DNA of 16,042 nt from Methanobacterium sp. (GTDB lineage: Archaea > Methanobacteriota > Methanobacteria > Methanobacteriales > Methanobacteriaceae), in the NCBI GenBank assembly GCA_021372715.1, contig JAJFTX010000205.1:1-16042 (forward strand), written 5' to 3'. The notes beneath the pieces are model-generated. The model had not been told where the DNA came from. It did no database searches and was given only the letters and a program-made list of their open reading frames with translations. The position numbers were made by a program, and so were the translations under genes. Below, piece by piece: positions 7,658 to 13,088 of the stretch (positions are counted from its first letter, which is position 1; every line of letters begins with the position of its first letter).

Positions 7658-8506
7658 ATGGAACCGTTAAGTAGAGATGGATTCAATCAGAACCTAAAAA
7701 TTCGAGTTAGACGGGTAATAGAGGATTATGAACTATTAAAAGAAGGAGAAAAAATCGCAATAGCTCTTTCTGGTGGTAAGGATAGTGTTCTGACCTTGCA
7801 CTTGTTAAATGAGTTTAAGGAGGAATTCAAACTGCATCTAGTGGCCATAGCCATAGATGAAGGTATATCTGGATATCGAGAAAAAGGACTGAAGATAGCT
7901 CGAGAAATTACAGATAAGCTAGGTATTGAACTGGTAGAAAAATCATTCGATGTTGAGATTAACCGGAAATTAGACCAGATCAATCACTTATATAAGAGTT
8001 CCTGTGTACCATGTGGGGTTTTTAGAAGATACATACTTAATAAAACAGCATATCAGTTAAAAGCAGATAAGTTGGCTACAGGACATAATCTTGATGATGA
8101 AATACAATCATTTCTCATGAGCTTTGCCAAGGCCGATTTTAGAAGATTCCCAAAATTTGGTCCTAAGTTACAGCAAATCCATCCTAAACTAATTCCCAGG
8201 ATAAAACCACTGTGGAATATACCAGAAAAGGATGTGGGTACTTGGGCAGTTCTCAATGATATACCCGTTCATTTTGGTGATTGCCCATATGCTCAGCATT
8301 CCTTAAGATCTAAGATAAAGAATTATCTAAATAAAATGGAAGAGGATCATCCTGGAACAAAAATATCCATTCTGAAATCGTTTAAAGAATCTTTCAAATC
8401 AAAGGAAAATGTAGTGAAACTGGTAGAATGTGACATATGCGGAGAACCATCCTCTTTAAATGTTTGTAAAGCCTGTCAGATGCTGGAGGAAATAAAATAT
8501 TCCTAA
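7658..8506 (+). CDS. TtuA/Ncs6-family tRNA 2-thiolation protein (TIGR00269-like)
   Basis: A 282-residue ATP-pyrophosphatase of the family that adenylates a tRNA uridine C2 (U34 or U54) and replaces oxygen with sulfur. Visible are the PP-loop SGGKDS (38-43), the cysteines C116-x2-C119 and C209 expected to hold a 4Fe-4S cluster, GHNLDDEIQSFLMSF (142-156), DCPYAQHSLRSKI (208-220) and a C-terminal zinc finger C258-x2-C261...C270-x2-C273. The N-terminal zinc finger present in many TtuA proteins is missing: the protein begins almost directly with the helix before the PP-loop. ATG 7658 is about 28 bases from a TATA box, suggesting a leaderless mRNA. The stop lies inside a 25-bp tandem duplication. 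Whether U34 or U54 is the target cannot be read. Confidence 0.9.
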   Translation: MEPLSRDGFNQNLKIRVRRVIEDYELLKEGEKIAIALSGGKDSVLTLHLLNEFKEEFKLHLVAIAIDEGISGYREKGLKIAREITDKLGIELVEKSFDVEINRKLDQINHLYKSSCVPCGVFRRYILNKTAYQLKADKLATGHNLDDEIQSFLMSFAKADFRRFPKFGPKLQQIHPKLIPRIKPLWNIPEKDVGTWAVLNDIPVHFGDCPYAQHSLRSKIKNYLNKMEEDHPGTKISILKSFKESFKSKENVVKLVECDICGEPSSLNVCKACQMLEEIKYS

Positions 8507-8529
8507 GATGGAGGAAATAAAATATTCCT
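8484..8529 (+). repeat. 25-bp-period tandem duplication at the thiolase stop codon
   Basis: A 21-base unit beginning TGGAGGAAATAAA occurs twice, at 8484-8504 and 8509-8529, separated by AAGA. The first copy encodes the last residues (LEEIKYS) and the first base of the stop codon; the second is non-coding. The copies are identical, pointing to a recent slippage-type duplication. Confidence 0.85.
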
Positions 8530-8621
8530 TATTGTGATATGGAGATTAATAAATCGATGATTATTTGAGTCTTTATCAATGAATCTTGATTAATAAATAA
8601 AAAACAACCTATTAAATCAGG

Positions 8622-8633
8622 GATATATATTAT
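8622..8633 (+). promoter_or_regulatory. TATA box of the first winged-helix gene
   Basis: GATATATATTAT centred about 36 bases before ATG 8664, giving an expected start near 8653 and a leader of about 10 nt. The 11-bp repeats found at four other promoters of this region are absent here. Confidence 0.45.
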
Positions 8634-8663
8634 ATTATTGAATCATTCAGTTCTGTGGATATC

Positions 8664-8954
8664 ATGAAGAGGCTTTTATGGTGGTTAATCGCCGGCAGCA
8701 GGGGTGGAAAGAACCGGGCCAGAATAATTCAAGCACTGCACGATAGACCATATAATGTTAATCAACTATCAAATGAACTTAATCTGGATTATAAAACAGT
8801 TAAACATCATATTGACGTTTTGGATAAACATGATATCATTAATTCTTCTGAAGAGAAAAGATATGGTTCTTTATATTTTCTATCAAACCGTATGGAAGAA
8901 AAATATTCGATATTTGAGGAAATTTCAAGTAAAATGAGAAAAGATCATAAATAA
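8664..8954 (+). CDS. Winged-helix DNA-binding regulator (module copy 1)
   Basis: A 96-residue protein with the N-terminus KRLLWWLIAGSRGGKNRARII typical of a family of small archaeal winged-helix proteins. A helix-turn-helix follows (YNVNQLSNELNLDYKTVKHHIDVLDKHDII, about 31-60) and a wing ending KRYGSLYFLS. This ArsR-like fold binds DNA as a dimer. It is 67 bases or less from a TATA box and 21 bases upstream of a 3-TM membrane protein gene. A closely related pair lies at 11146-10491 in inverted orientation. The ATG at 8664 is chosen because MKRLLW aligns with the other copy; GTG 8655 (MDIMKRLLWW) is possible, especially if the mRNA is leaderless. Ligand and targets are unknown; the nearby 11-bp repeat operators are candidates. 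Confidence 0.82.
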   Translation: MKRLLWWLIAGSRGGKNRARIIQALHDRPYNVNQLSNELNLDYKTVKHHIDVLDKHDIINSSEEKRYGSLYFLSNRMEEKYSIFEEISSKMRKDHK

Positions 8955-8975
8955 GATTTAGAGGGTGATGATAAG

Positions 8976-9344
8976 ATGAATGTCGGAGGACAGGGATATC
9001 AAGGCGCGAACAATACATCTGGACAGGGATCTGGATATCATGGGAGTTGGGGATTGGAAAATGCCCAGGTTATTAATATAGATATTATTATAGGAATAGC
9101 CAATATCGTGCTTTTACTGATCTTATTGTACATGTACCTGGGAAGTTACCGGGATTTCAAAAGTAAATTTACCTTTGGATTACTATCCTTCGTTTGTCTC
9201 CTTCTACTACAGAATATTCTGTTTACATCGTTTCTTCTCATGAATCAGGGTTTCAGAGGACCTAATATGGGTACTCCCATATTCTTTTTGAATATAATAG
9301 AATTCTTAGCACTTATCATACTGGTATTTGTGACAAAAGAGTAA
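8976..9344 (+). CDS. Small 3-TM membrane protein paired with the winged-helix regulator (copy 1)
   Basis: A 122-residue protein. Its N-terminal ~30 residues are Gly/Gln/Asn-rich (GGQGYQGANNTSGQGSGYHG), followed by three membrane segments at about 34-56, 66-92 and 101-119. Between the first two is the conserved basic loop YLGSYRDFKSKFTFG, matching YVGSYRKFKTKFTLG in the second copy. No enzyme motif is visible. The first segment probably leaves the N-terminus outside. The ATG at 8976 has a GGGTGATG site at 8963-8970, and the gene starts 21 bases after the regulator's stop, so they are probably co-transcribed. The fixed pairing suggests a membrane sensor or modulator of the regulator, which is inference only. 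Confidence 0.75.
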   Translation: MNVGGQGYQGANNTSGQGSGYHGSWGLENAQVINIDIIIGIANIVLLLILLYMYLGSYRDFKSKFTFGLLSFVCLLLLQNILFTSFLLMNQGFRGPNMGTPIFFLNIIEFLALIILVFVTKE

Positions 9345-9491
9345 TAACATAGTATTATTGTTAAATTAAAGCTTTAAAGAAATCTTTACTTAATAATGGC
9401 TCATAGTTCATATTAACCAGAAATAATAAGTCAAAATAAAAAAAATAAATAAGGTATTCAAATACCATTAATACCTCATTTTGTAGCTATT

Positions 9492-9779
9492 TTATGCTGC
9501 TGTACATGATCCATCTTTTAATCTTTTCTGGAGTTTAGTTTGAGTTTGATCCTGTGTTTGATCTCCAGTGCATGTTCCGTCTTGAATTTTTAATTGCTGT
9601 TTTAGTTGGGTCTGGGTTTGATCTTGGGTTTGTGTTGCGGTACATGTTCCATCCTGAATCTTCAATTTTTGCTGTAGTTTAGTTTGTTTTTTAATTGGTG
9701 TGTCACTGGTAGCTGCAAATGCAGGTACTATACTAACCAACATAACCAGAGCACATACTAATGCTATTTTTTTCATCAT
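9492..9779 (-). CDS. Secreted Gln/Thr-rich repeat protein with periodic cysteines
   Basis: A 95-residue protein. Residues 1-22 form a signal peptide (KKIALVCALVMLVSIVPAFA) almost identical to that of the protein at 11391-11687. The mature part has a 24-residue repeat: LKIQDGTCT at 39-47, again at 63-71, and a partial LKDGSCT at 87-93, joined by TQTQDQTQTQLKQQ-type linkers. Each unit carries one cysteine (C46, C70, C92). It is strongly hydrophilic with no enzyme motif; surface binding, metal or thiol chemistry, or a structural role are all possible. ATG 9779 follows a GGAGGTG site with the same spacing as in the 11391 gene. The promoter carries the shared 11-bp repeat element (9835-9889). Convergent with the 3-TM gene upstream. 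Confidence 0.75.
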   Translation of the reverse strand: MMKKIALVCALVMLVSIVPAFAATSDTPIKKQTKLQQKLKIQDGTCTATQTQDQTQTQLKQQLKIQDGTCTGDQTQDQTQTKLQKRLKDGSCTAA

Positions 9780-9822
9780 CTAGTTTCACCTCCTATATGT
9801 TGGGTGGTAAAACATGGACAGT

Positions 9823-9889
9823 AAATATAAAAGTAATTTTTCCGAGTTATTCCCCAGTTTATACCTAGGTTTGACCCAGATCTTAACAT
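9823..9889 (-). promoter_or_regulatory. Promoter with 11-bp phased direct repeats (element A)
   Basis: Read on the minus strand, consecutive 11-mers are ATGTTAAGATC (9889-9879), TGGGTCAAACC (9878-9868), TAGGTATAAAC (9867-9857), TGGGGAATAAC (9856-9846) and TCGGAAAAATT (9845-9835). A TTTTATATTT TATA box follows (about 9832-9823). The ATG of the secreted protein is about 45 bases further on. The same architecture precedes three other genes in the window. Confidence 0.7.
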
Positions 9890-10105
9890 ATATTATTCGA
9901 TCATATGATAGAGGTATAATATTATCAATTTAATAATAGTACCCTAATTGTGGATAAATAAAATATCAATAAAAAAAAATATGATTAACTTGTATCTATT
10001 TTATAACTACCAAATTTCATGAGAACTAATGTTTAAAACAAAATAATATGCTGATATTCCCAGATTAAAAGAATCCTATAGCATAAAGCTTAGTCCAGAT
10101 GAGAT
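9890..10105. other. AT-rich spacer between two secreted-protein genes
   Basis: With element A this fills the 326-base gap between the two minus-strand genes. No ORF or RNA is recognisable. The only structure noticed is the 10-bp palindrome ATCATATGAT at 9900-9909; A-tracts at 9968-9978 may form the 3' end of the upstream transcript. Confidence 0.35.
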
Positions 10106-10384
10106 TTAAGAATTTCCATTTGCTGGGGTTTGTTGAGCATTCGCTGAATTAACATTTTGGTTTTGTTGTTGTTGATTTTGGTTGGAGTTTTGCTGGTTTT
10201 GTTGTTGTTGATTTTGGTTGGAGTTTTGCTGGTTTTGTTGTTGGTTCTGATTTTTATTTTGTTCTTGTTTCTGAATTTGTTCTTGTTTCTGGATTTGGTA
10301 GGTTATTTGGCCTGCAAACACTGGAATTGAACATATGATGACACAAATCGCAATTATCAGAACTATCTTCTTGAGATTATCCAT
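10106..10384 (-). CDS. Secreted or membrane-anchored Gln/Asn-rich low-complexity protein
   Basis: A 92-residue protein with a hydrophobic N-terminal signal segment (KKIVLIIAICVIICSIPVFAG, about 5-25) followed by an almost pure Gln/Asn/Lys tail. After YQIQKQEQIQKQEQNKNQNQ comes a 12-residue unit (QQNSNQNQQQQN type) present twice and a third time in part, encoded by tandem 36-bp DNA repeats. There are no cysteines in the mature part, unlike its neighbours. No domain is recognisable; such tails can be surface polymers or aggregation-prone. ATG 10384 follows an AGGTGA site. The promoter carries a variant of the shared repeat element (10433-10489). It lies directly downstream of, and on the same strand as, the second regulator/3-TM pair. 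Confidence 0.7.
   Translation of the reverse strand: MDNLKKIVLIIAICVIICSIPVFAGQITYQIQKQEQIQKQEQNKNQNQQQNQQNSNQNQQQQNQQNSNQNQQQQNQNVNSANAQQTPANGNS
10159..10243 (-). repeat. 36-bp tandem repeats inside the Gln/Asn-rich gene
   Basis: Two identical 36-bp units at 10159-10194 and 10195-10230, and the first 13 bases of a third at 10231-10243. Because 36 is a multiple of three, copy-number changes keep the reading frame. Confidence 0.85.
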
Positions 10385-10424
10385 TTATTTCACCTTTTAT
10401 GATGTTTAAGTACATCTAGGTTGC

Positions 10425-10489
10425 TTAAATAAATATTATCCGAGGATCTTATAAATAATTATACCCAGATTTCACCCATAACTTCACAT
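10425..10489 (-). promoter_or_regulatory. Promoter with variant phased repeats (element D)
   Basis: On the minus strand: ATGTGAAGTTA (10489-10479), TGGGTGAAATC (10478-10468) and TGGGTATAATT (10467-10457). A 13-base segment with no GG box follows, then TCGGATAATAT (10443-10433) and a TATTTATTT TATA-like box. Two of the 11-bp units are clear and the TCGG unit is out of phase by two bases, so this is a degenerate version. It abuts the stop codon of the 3-TM gene (10491). Confidence 0.5.
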
Positions 10490-10490
10490 A

Positions 10491-10832
10491 TTATTCTAAA
10501 GTTACCCAGATCAATATTAAAAGGGCGAAAAATTCTATAAAGTTTAGAAAGAAGAATGGAATGCCCATTTCAAGGTTTCTGAAGCAACTATATGTCAATA
10601 AGAGATATGTGAAGAGTATGTTCTGAAAGAGTAATAATAATGCAAATAATACGAGTCCGAGGGTAAATTTAGTTTTAAACTTCCGATAACTTCCCACATA
10701 CACGTATAATAAAATTATTAAAAGTAATATCACTGCAATTCCTATTACAATATCTATTGTTATAATTTGGCTGTTTGTGGGCTGTAGTATTGACCATATT
10801 CCATTATCTGTTCCATTTAGTTCTGATACCAT
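10491..10832 (-). CDS. Small 3-TM membrane protein paired with the winged-helix regulator (copy 2)
   Basis: A 113-residue protein, paralog of the one at 8976-9344: three membrane segments with the same order and the same YVGSYRKFKTKFTLG basic loop, LFQNILFT in segment two and FFFLNFIEFFALLIL in segment three. Its extracellular N-terminus differs (SELNGTDNGIWSILQPTNSQ) and lacks the Gly/Gln-rich stretch of copy 1, so the two may sense different things if they are sensors. ATG 10832 is chosen: a GAGGTGA site (10838-10844, minus strand) lies six bases upstream. A GTG at 10841 lies inside that site and is not credible. It starts 29 bases after the regulator's stop. Confidence 0.75.
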   Translation of the reverse strand: MVSELNGTDNGIWSILQPTNSQIITIDIVIGIAVILLLIILLYVYVGSYRKFKTKFTLGLVLFALLLLFQNILFTYLLLTYSCFRNLEMGIPFFFLNFIEFFALLILIWVTLE

Positions 10833-10861
10833 TTTTATCACCTCATCAGAATGATAATTAT

Positions 10862-11146
10862 TTATTTCTCTTCTACTTTATCCACAATTTCTAAAAATAG
10901 GGGATATTCTTCCTCCATAGCATCCGATAAAAAGAACAAAGCCCCATATTTCTTTCCAGTAGATTTAACAATAATATTATGATTCTTTAAGACTTTTATA
11001 TGGTGTTCAACGGTTTTATAATCTAGATCAAGTTCTACTGAGAGTTGATTAACATTGTAAGGCCTATCATAAAGTTTTTTAATTATCCTGGCCCGATTTG
11101 CACCACCTCTACTTCCGGCAATCAAATACCATAAAAGCCTCTTCAT
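10862..11146 (-). CDS. Winged-helix DNA-binding regulator (module copy 2)
   Basis: A 94-residue protein, close paralog of the regulator at 8664-8954. It shares KRLLWYLIAGSRGGANRARII, the helix-turn-helix (PYNVNQLSVELDLDYKTVEHHIKVL) and the wing ending KKYGALFFLS. The predicted recognition helix differs at only a few positions (DYKTVEHHIKVL versus DYKTVKHHIDVL), so the two may bind similar sites or form heterodimers. ATG 11146 with a GTGATC site just upstream is preferred over TTG 11164. A TATA-like AATATATTAAAA lies on the minus strand near 11195-11206. The gene is divergent from the secreted-protein gene at 11391 across 244 bases containing repeat element B. Confidence 0.82.
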   Translation of the reverse strand: MKRLLWYLIAGSRGGANRARIIKKLYDRPYNVNQLSVELDLDYKTVEHHIKVLKNHNIIVKSTGKKYGALFFLSDAMEEEYPLFLEIVDKVEEK

Positions 11147-11290
11147 GATGATCACGAAATTCAAAATATGAAATTAAATCTTTATTTTAATATATTTAAA
11201 TTTTAAAATAATCAATAAATTATCTTTATATAGGAGATATTCATTTATTGATGTTTATTTTCTAGGAAATTAAATTAATAGATACTAATT

Positions 11291-11346
11291 TTGGTGAGAT
11301 CTGGGTGTAAACTTGGGTTTATCTTGGAAAAATTATTTTTATATTT
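11291..11346 (+). promoter_or_regulatory. Promoter with 11-bp phased direct repeats (element B)
   Basis: Four consecutive 11-mers: TTGGTGAGATC (11291-11301), TGGGTGTAAAC (11302-11312), TTGGGTTTATC (11313-11323) and TTGGAAAAATT (11324-11334). They run into a TTTTTATATTT TATA box (11336-11346). The expected start is near 11368, giving a short leader with a GGAGGTGA site before ATG 11391. The 15-mer GGTGAGATCTGGGTG here is identical to that in element C. Confidence 0.75.
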
Positions 11347-11390
11347 GCCATGCATGTTTTAGCACCCACAAGGAAAGGAGGTGATATTAC

Positions 11391-11687
11391 ATGAAGAAAA
11401 TAGCTCTAGTATGTGCCATGGTCATGCTGGTGAGTATAGTACCTGCATTTGCTATGGGAATCGATAGTCAAGTAAAAGATCAGCAAGCAGCAAAATACCA
11501 GCACAAGTACAAGTATGGACTACAGAACAGTGATTCTCAGGGTAATGGTGATCAAAATCATTTAAAAAACGAGGATAGAGTCCAGTCTCAGGATTGCAGT
11601 GATTGTCAGGGAACTGGAGATCAAGAAAAACTCCAAAATAGATTAAAAACCCAAGATCACCTGCAGAACAATAATTGCACACCTTAA
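11391..11687 (+). CDS. Secreted Gln/Asp/Asn-rich small protein with three cysteines
   Basis: A 98-residue protein with a signal peptide (KKIALVCAMVMLVSIVPAFA, cleavage expected after residue 21) almost identical to that of the 9492-9779 protein. The mature part is different and not cleanly repetitive: a basic/Gln stretch (KYQHKYKYGLQN), then acidic Asn/Gln-rich sequence with SQGNGDQNHLKNEDRVQSQD, C69-x2-C72, and a terminal NNNCTP (C96). The shared signal and promoter with diverging bodies suggest a fast-evolving secreted family. ATG 11391 follows AGGAGGTGA with the same spacing as the relative. No function is recognised. The opposite-strand ORF here (11452-11682) is a shadow. Confidence 0.75.
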   Translation: MKKIALVCAMVMLVSIVPAFAMGIDSQVKDQQAAKYQHKYKYGLQNSDSQGNGDQNHLKNEDRVQSQDCSDCQGTGDQEKLQNRLKTQDHLQNNNCTP

Positions 11688-11727
11688 AATGTGTTTGGAA
11701 AAAATAATTTTTAAAGGTATTAACCTA

Positions 11728-11760
11728 TTTATTTTCTTTTTTAAAATAAAAATAAAAAAA
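11728..11760. terminator. T-rich/A-rich bidirectional termination zone
   Basis: Between the convergent genes ending at 11687 and 11770, a T-rich tract (11728-11742) is followed at once by an A-rich tract (11743-11760). Each strand therefore ends in a U-rich transcript. Confidence 0.4.
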
Positions 11761-11769
11761 TTTGTTTAC

Positions 11770-12495
11770 TCATTTTTTAATAGAATTTACTAATATTTCT
11801 GGAGTTTCTCTTTTCCTATTTAATGGGTTTCTATCTTTACTTATGGGAGATTTAAATCCGAATAATACTCTGAACATATTTTTAAATGATTTCCAATAGA
11901 TATGTACATGTATCAGGGTGCCTATAACCATTAAAATGGAAAGTTCCGCATGCCAGAAATTTATTGATGGGTTTAACGCTGTTTTAATGCCTAAGTTTAT
12001 AAGTATGGCTAGTATTATCCCAGTACCACTTGTTCCTATGTATCCTGCTGTTAGTAGTAAGTTCCATATTCGCTTCTGTTTATTTCTTTTTAATATACCT
12101 TTTTTGAAGAGATAATAAGTGAATAGATAACCGATTATCAGAAGAAGGCTTATTGGTAGTATGTAATATGTATCTCCATCACCAAAGAAACCGCCACTTC
12201 CATCGTTTCCCGGGTCCGTTGTAGCGTTGGTGTTTCCATGATCCAGGTTATCAGGGGTTGTTGTTTGGCTGTTATCGGTATTTGCCGGGTCTTGTGATGT
12301 TAATGTATCAGATGTGGAGGAACTGGTCAGGGAAAGATCGCATATACCATTCCCGTCTCCGTCAATGAAACGGCCACATTGTCCGGTACAATCAACCATG
12401 CCGTAAGGGCAGCTGGCTGCATTGGAGATTCCACTTAAAGCTAAAGCAGCCAATGCAGGTATAGTAGATATAGCACCTAAGATCCGTTTTCTCAT
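11770..12495 (-). CDS. Secreted-domain plus 3-TM membrane protein with cytochrome-b-like His helix
   Basis: A 241-residue protein. It has a signal peptide (about 1-27), then an extracytoplasmic domain with C29, C36, C40 and C52 in CPYGMVDCTGQCGRFIDG followed by DGNGICD. The D-x-D-x-N-G-x-x-D spacing of its end resembles a calcium loop. A Ser/Thr/Asp/Asn linker (55-108) leads to three membrane segments (about 111-131, 144-169, 183-200). The last helix carries W-H182-x13-H196-V-H198-x2-WKSFKNMF. The H-x13-H spacing equals that of b-type cytochromes, and the membrane part resembles DUF4405-like proteins. It overlaps the upstream gene by four bases (ATGA) and has its own AGGAGGG site, so it is co-translated. 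Heme binding is inference. Confidence 0.75.
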   Translation of the reverse strand: MRKRILGAISTIPALAALALSGISNAASCPYGMVDCTGQCGRFIDGDGNGICDLSLTSSSTSDTLTSQDPANTDNSQTTTPDNLDHGNTNATTDPGNDGSGGFFGDGDTYYILPISLLLIIGYLFTYYLFKKGILKRNKQKRIWNLLLTAGYIGTSGTGIILAILINLGIKTALNPSINFWHAELSILMVIGTLIHVHIYWKSFKNMFRVLFGFKSPISKDRNPLNRKRETPEILVNSIKK

Positions 12496-12845
12496 GCTTG
12501 AACCCTCCTTTTTGTTTTGACTCTTTTTTTAGCGGGTATGAACATGTTTTTAGCTGCTTTCCAGTAGTCTCTAAAGTGGAATATGGTAATGAGGGTTAAG
12601 GTAATTCCTGCTTCAACGTGCCAGTACATTAGTTGGGGATTTATGGATGGTATTTTGATTCCTACCTCCATTAAAACTAGTAATAGAAAACCGGCACCTC
12701 CAGATATAAGGAAAGCCATTCCGATTATGAAATTCCATATATTTACATGTACAATTTTTTTAATTAAACCAATTTTATATAGGGAAAAAGTGGCTAAATA
12801 ACCCCCTATAAAAGGTAAAACGGGTATTAGAAAATCATAACTCAT
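12492..12845 (-). CDS. 3-TM membrane protein with cytochrome-b-like His helix
   Basis: A 117-residue protein homologous to the membrane half of the gene that follows: membrane segments at about 5-28, 36-61 and 76-92, W-N at the start of the second, and the last helix W-H76-x13-H90-x4-WKAAKNMF, matching W-H182...H196-x4-WKSFKNMF in its partner. The tail is strongly basic. ATG 12845 with GAGGTC upstream is preferred over ATG 12860, which has only A-rich sequence before it. It overlaps the next gene by ATGA. As two related halves each with one His-x13-His helix, the pair could form a heterodimer. Promoter element C lies about 240 bases upstream, implying a long leader or a second promoter inside it. 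Confidence 0.75.
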   Translation of the reverse strand: MSYDFLIPVLPFIGGYLATFSLYKIGLIKKIVHVNIWNFIIGMAFLISGGAGFLLLVLMEVGIKIPSINPQLMYWHVEAGITLTLITIFHFRDYWKAAKNMFIPAKKRVKTKRRVQA

Positions 12846-12932
12846 TTTTTTTGACCTCATTTTTTTTAATATTTTTTTTTTTAATTGAAATCTTTTAGAA
12901 GAACTTCATTTGAGTTAATTCAATGAAATATA

Positions 12933-12986
12933 GTTCGTATGTAATAAAACTGTTTTATACTATGCGAACCATCCTATTTAAGGATG
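12933..12986 (-). promoter_or_regulatory. Long inverted repeat and hairpin in the leader of the membrane pair
   Basis: GTTCGTATGTAATAAAAC (12933-12950) and GTTTTATACTATGCGAAC (12952-12969) are imperfect inverted copies around one central base (13 of 18 positions pair). The right arm, on the minus strand, contains a TATA-like AGTATAAAAC. Next to it is a perfect hairpin CATCCT / AGGATG (12970-12975, 12981-12986) with a 5-nt loop. This could be an operator over a second promoter or leader-RNA structure. Otherwise the 346-base gap 12861-13206 holds poly-T/A tracts and element C, with no ORF. Confidence 0.5.
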
Positions 12987-13088
12987 TTGACTAAAAAATT
13001 TAAAACGATTTTTTGATTAATTGAGCAATATTTTGCTGGAATTTTTTTTTAGATTCTTTAAAAGTTCTTATATTAAAAAAAGACTTTG

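Noticed and set aside
8755..8937. Second-frame + ORF (60 codons) inside the first winged-helix gene
   Set aside because: The other frame matches a paralog residue by residue; this one does not.
10159..10243. CRISPR or intergenic tandem array
   Set aside because: The repeats are in frame inside a signal-peptide protein gene, have no spacers and encode a Gln/Asn tail.
11452..11682. 76-codon minus-strand ORF with many cysteines opposite the secreted protein gene
   Set aside because: It is the antisense of a Gln/Asp-rich repeat region with its own strong ribosome site, signal peptide and promoter on +; the minus frame lacks a ribosome site and any known motif.
12933..12969. CRISPR-like repeat because of GTTC...GAAC ends
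   Set aside because: There is a single inverted pair with one central base, no regularly spaced copies and no cas genes.
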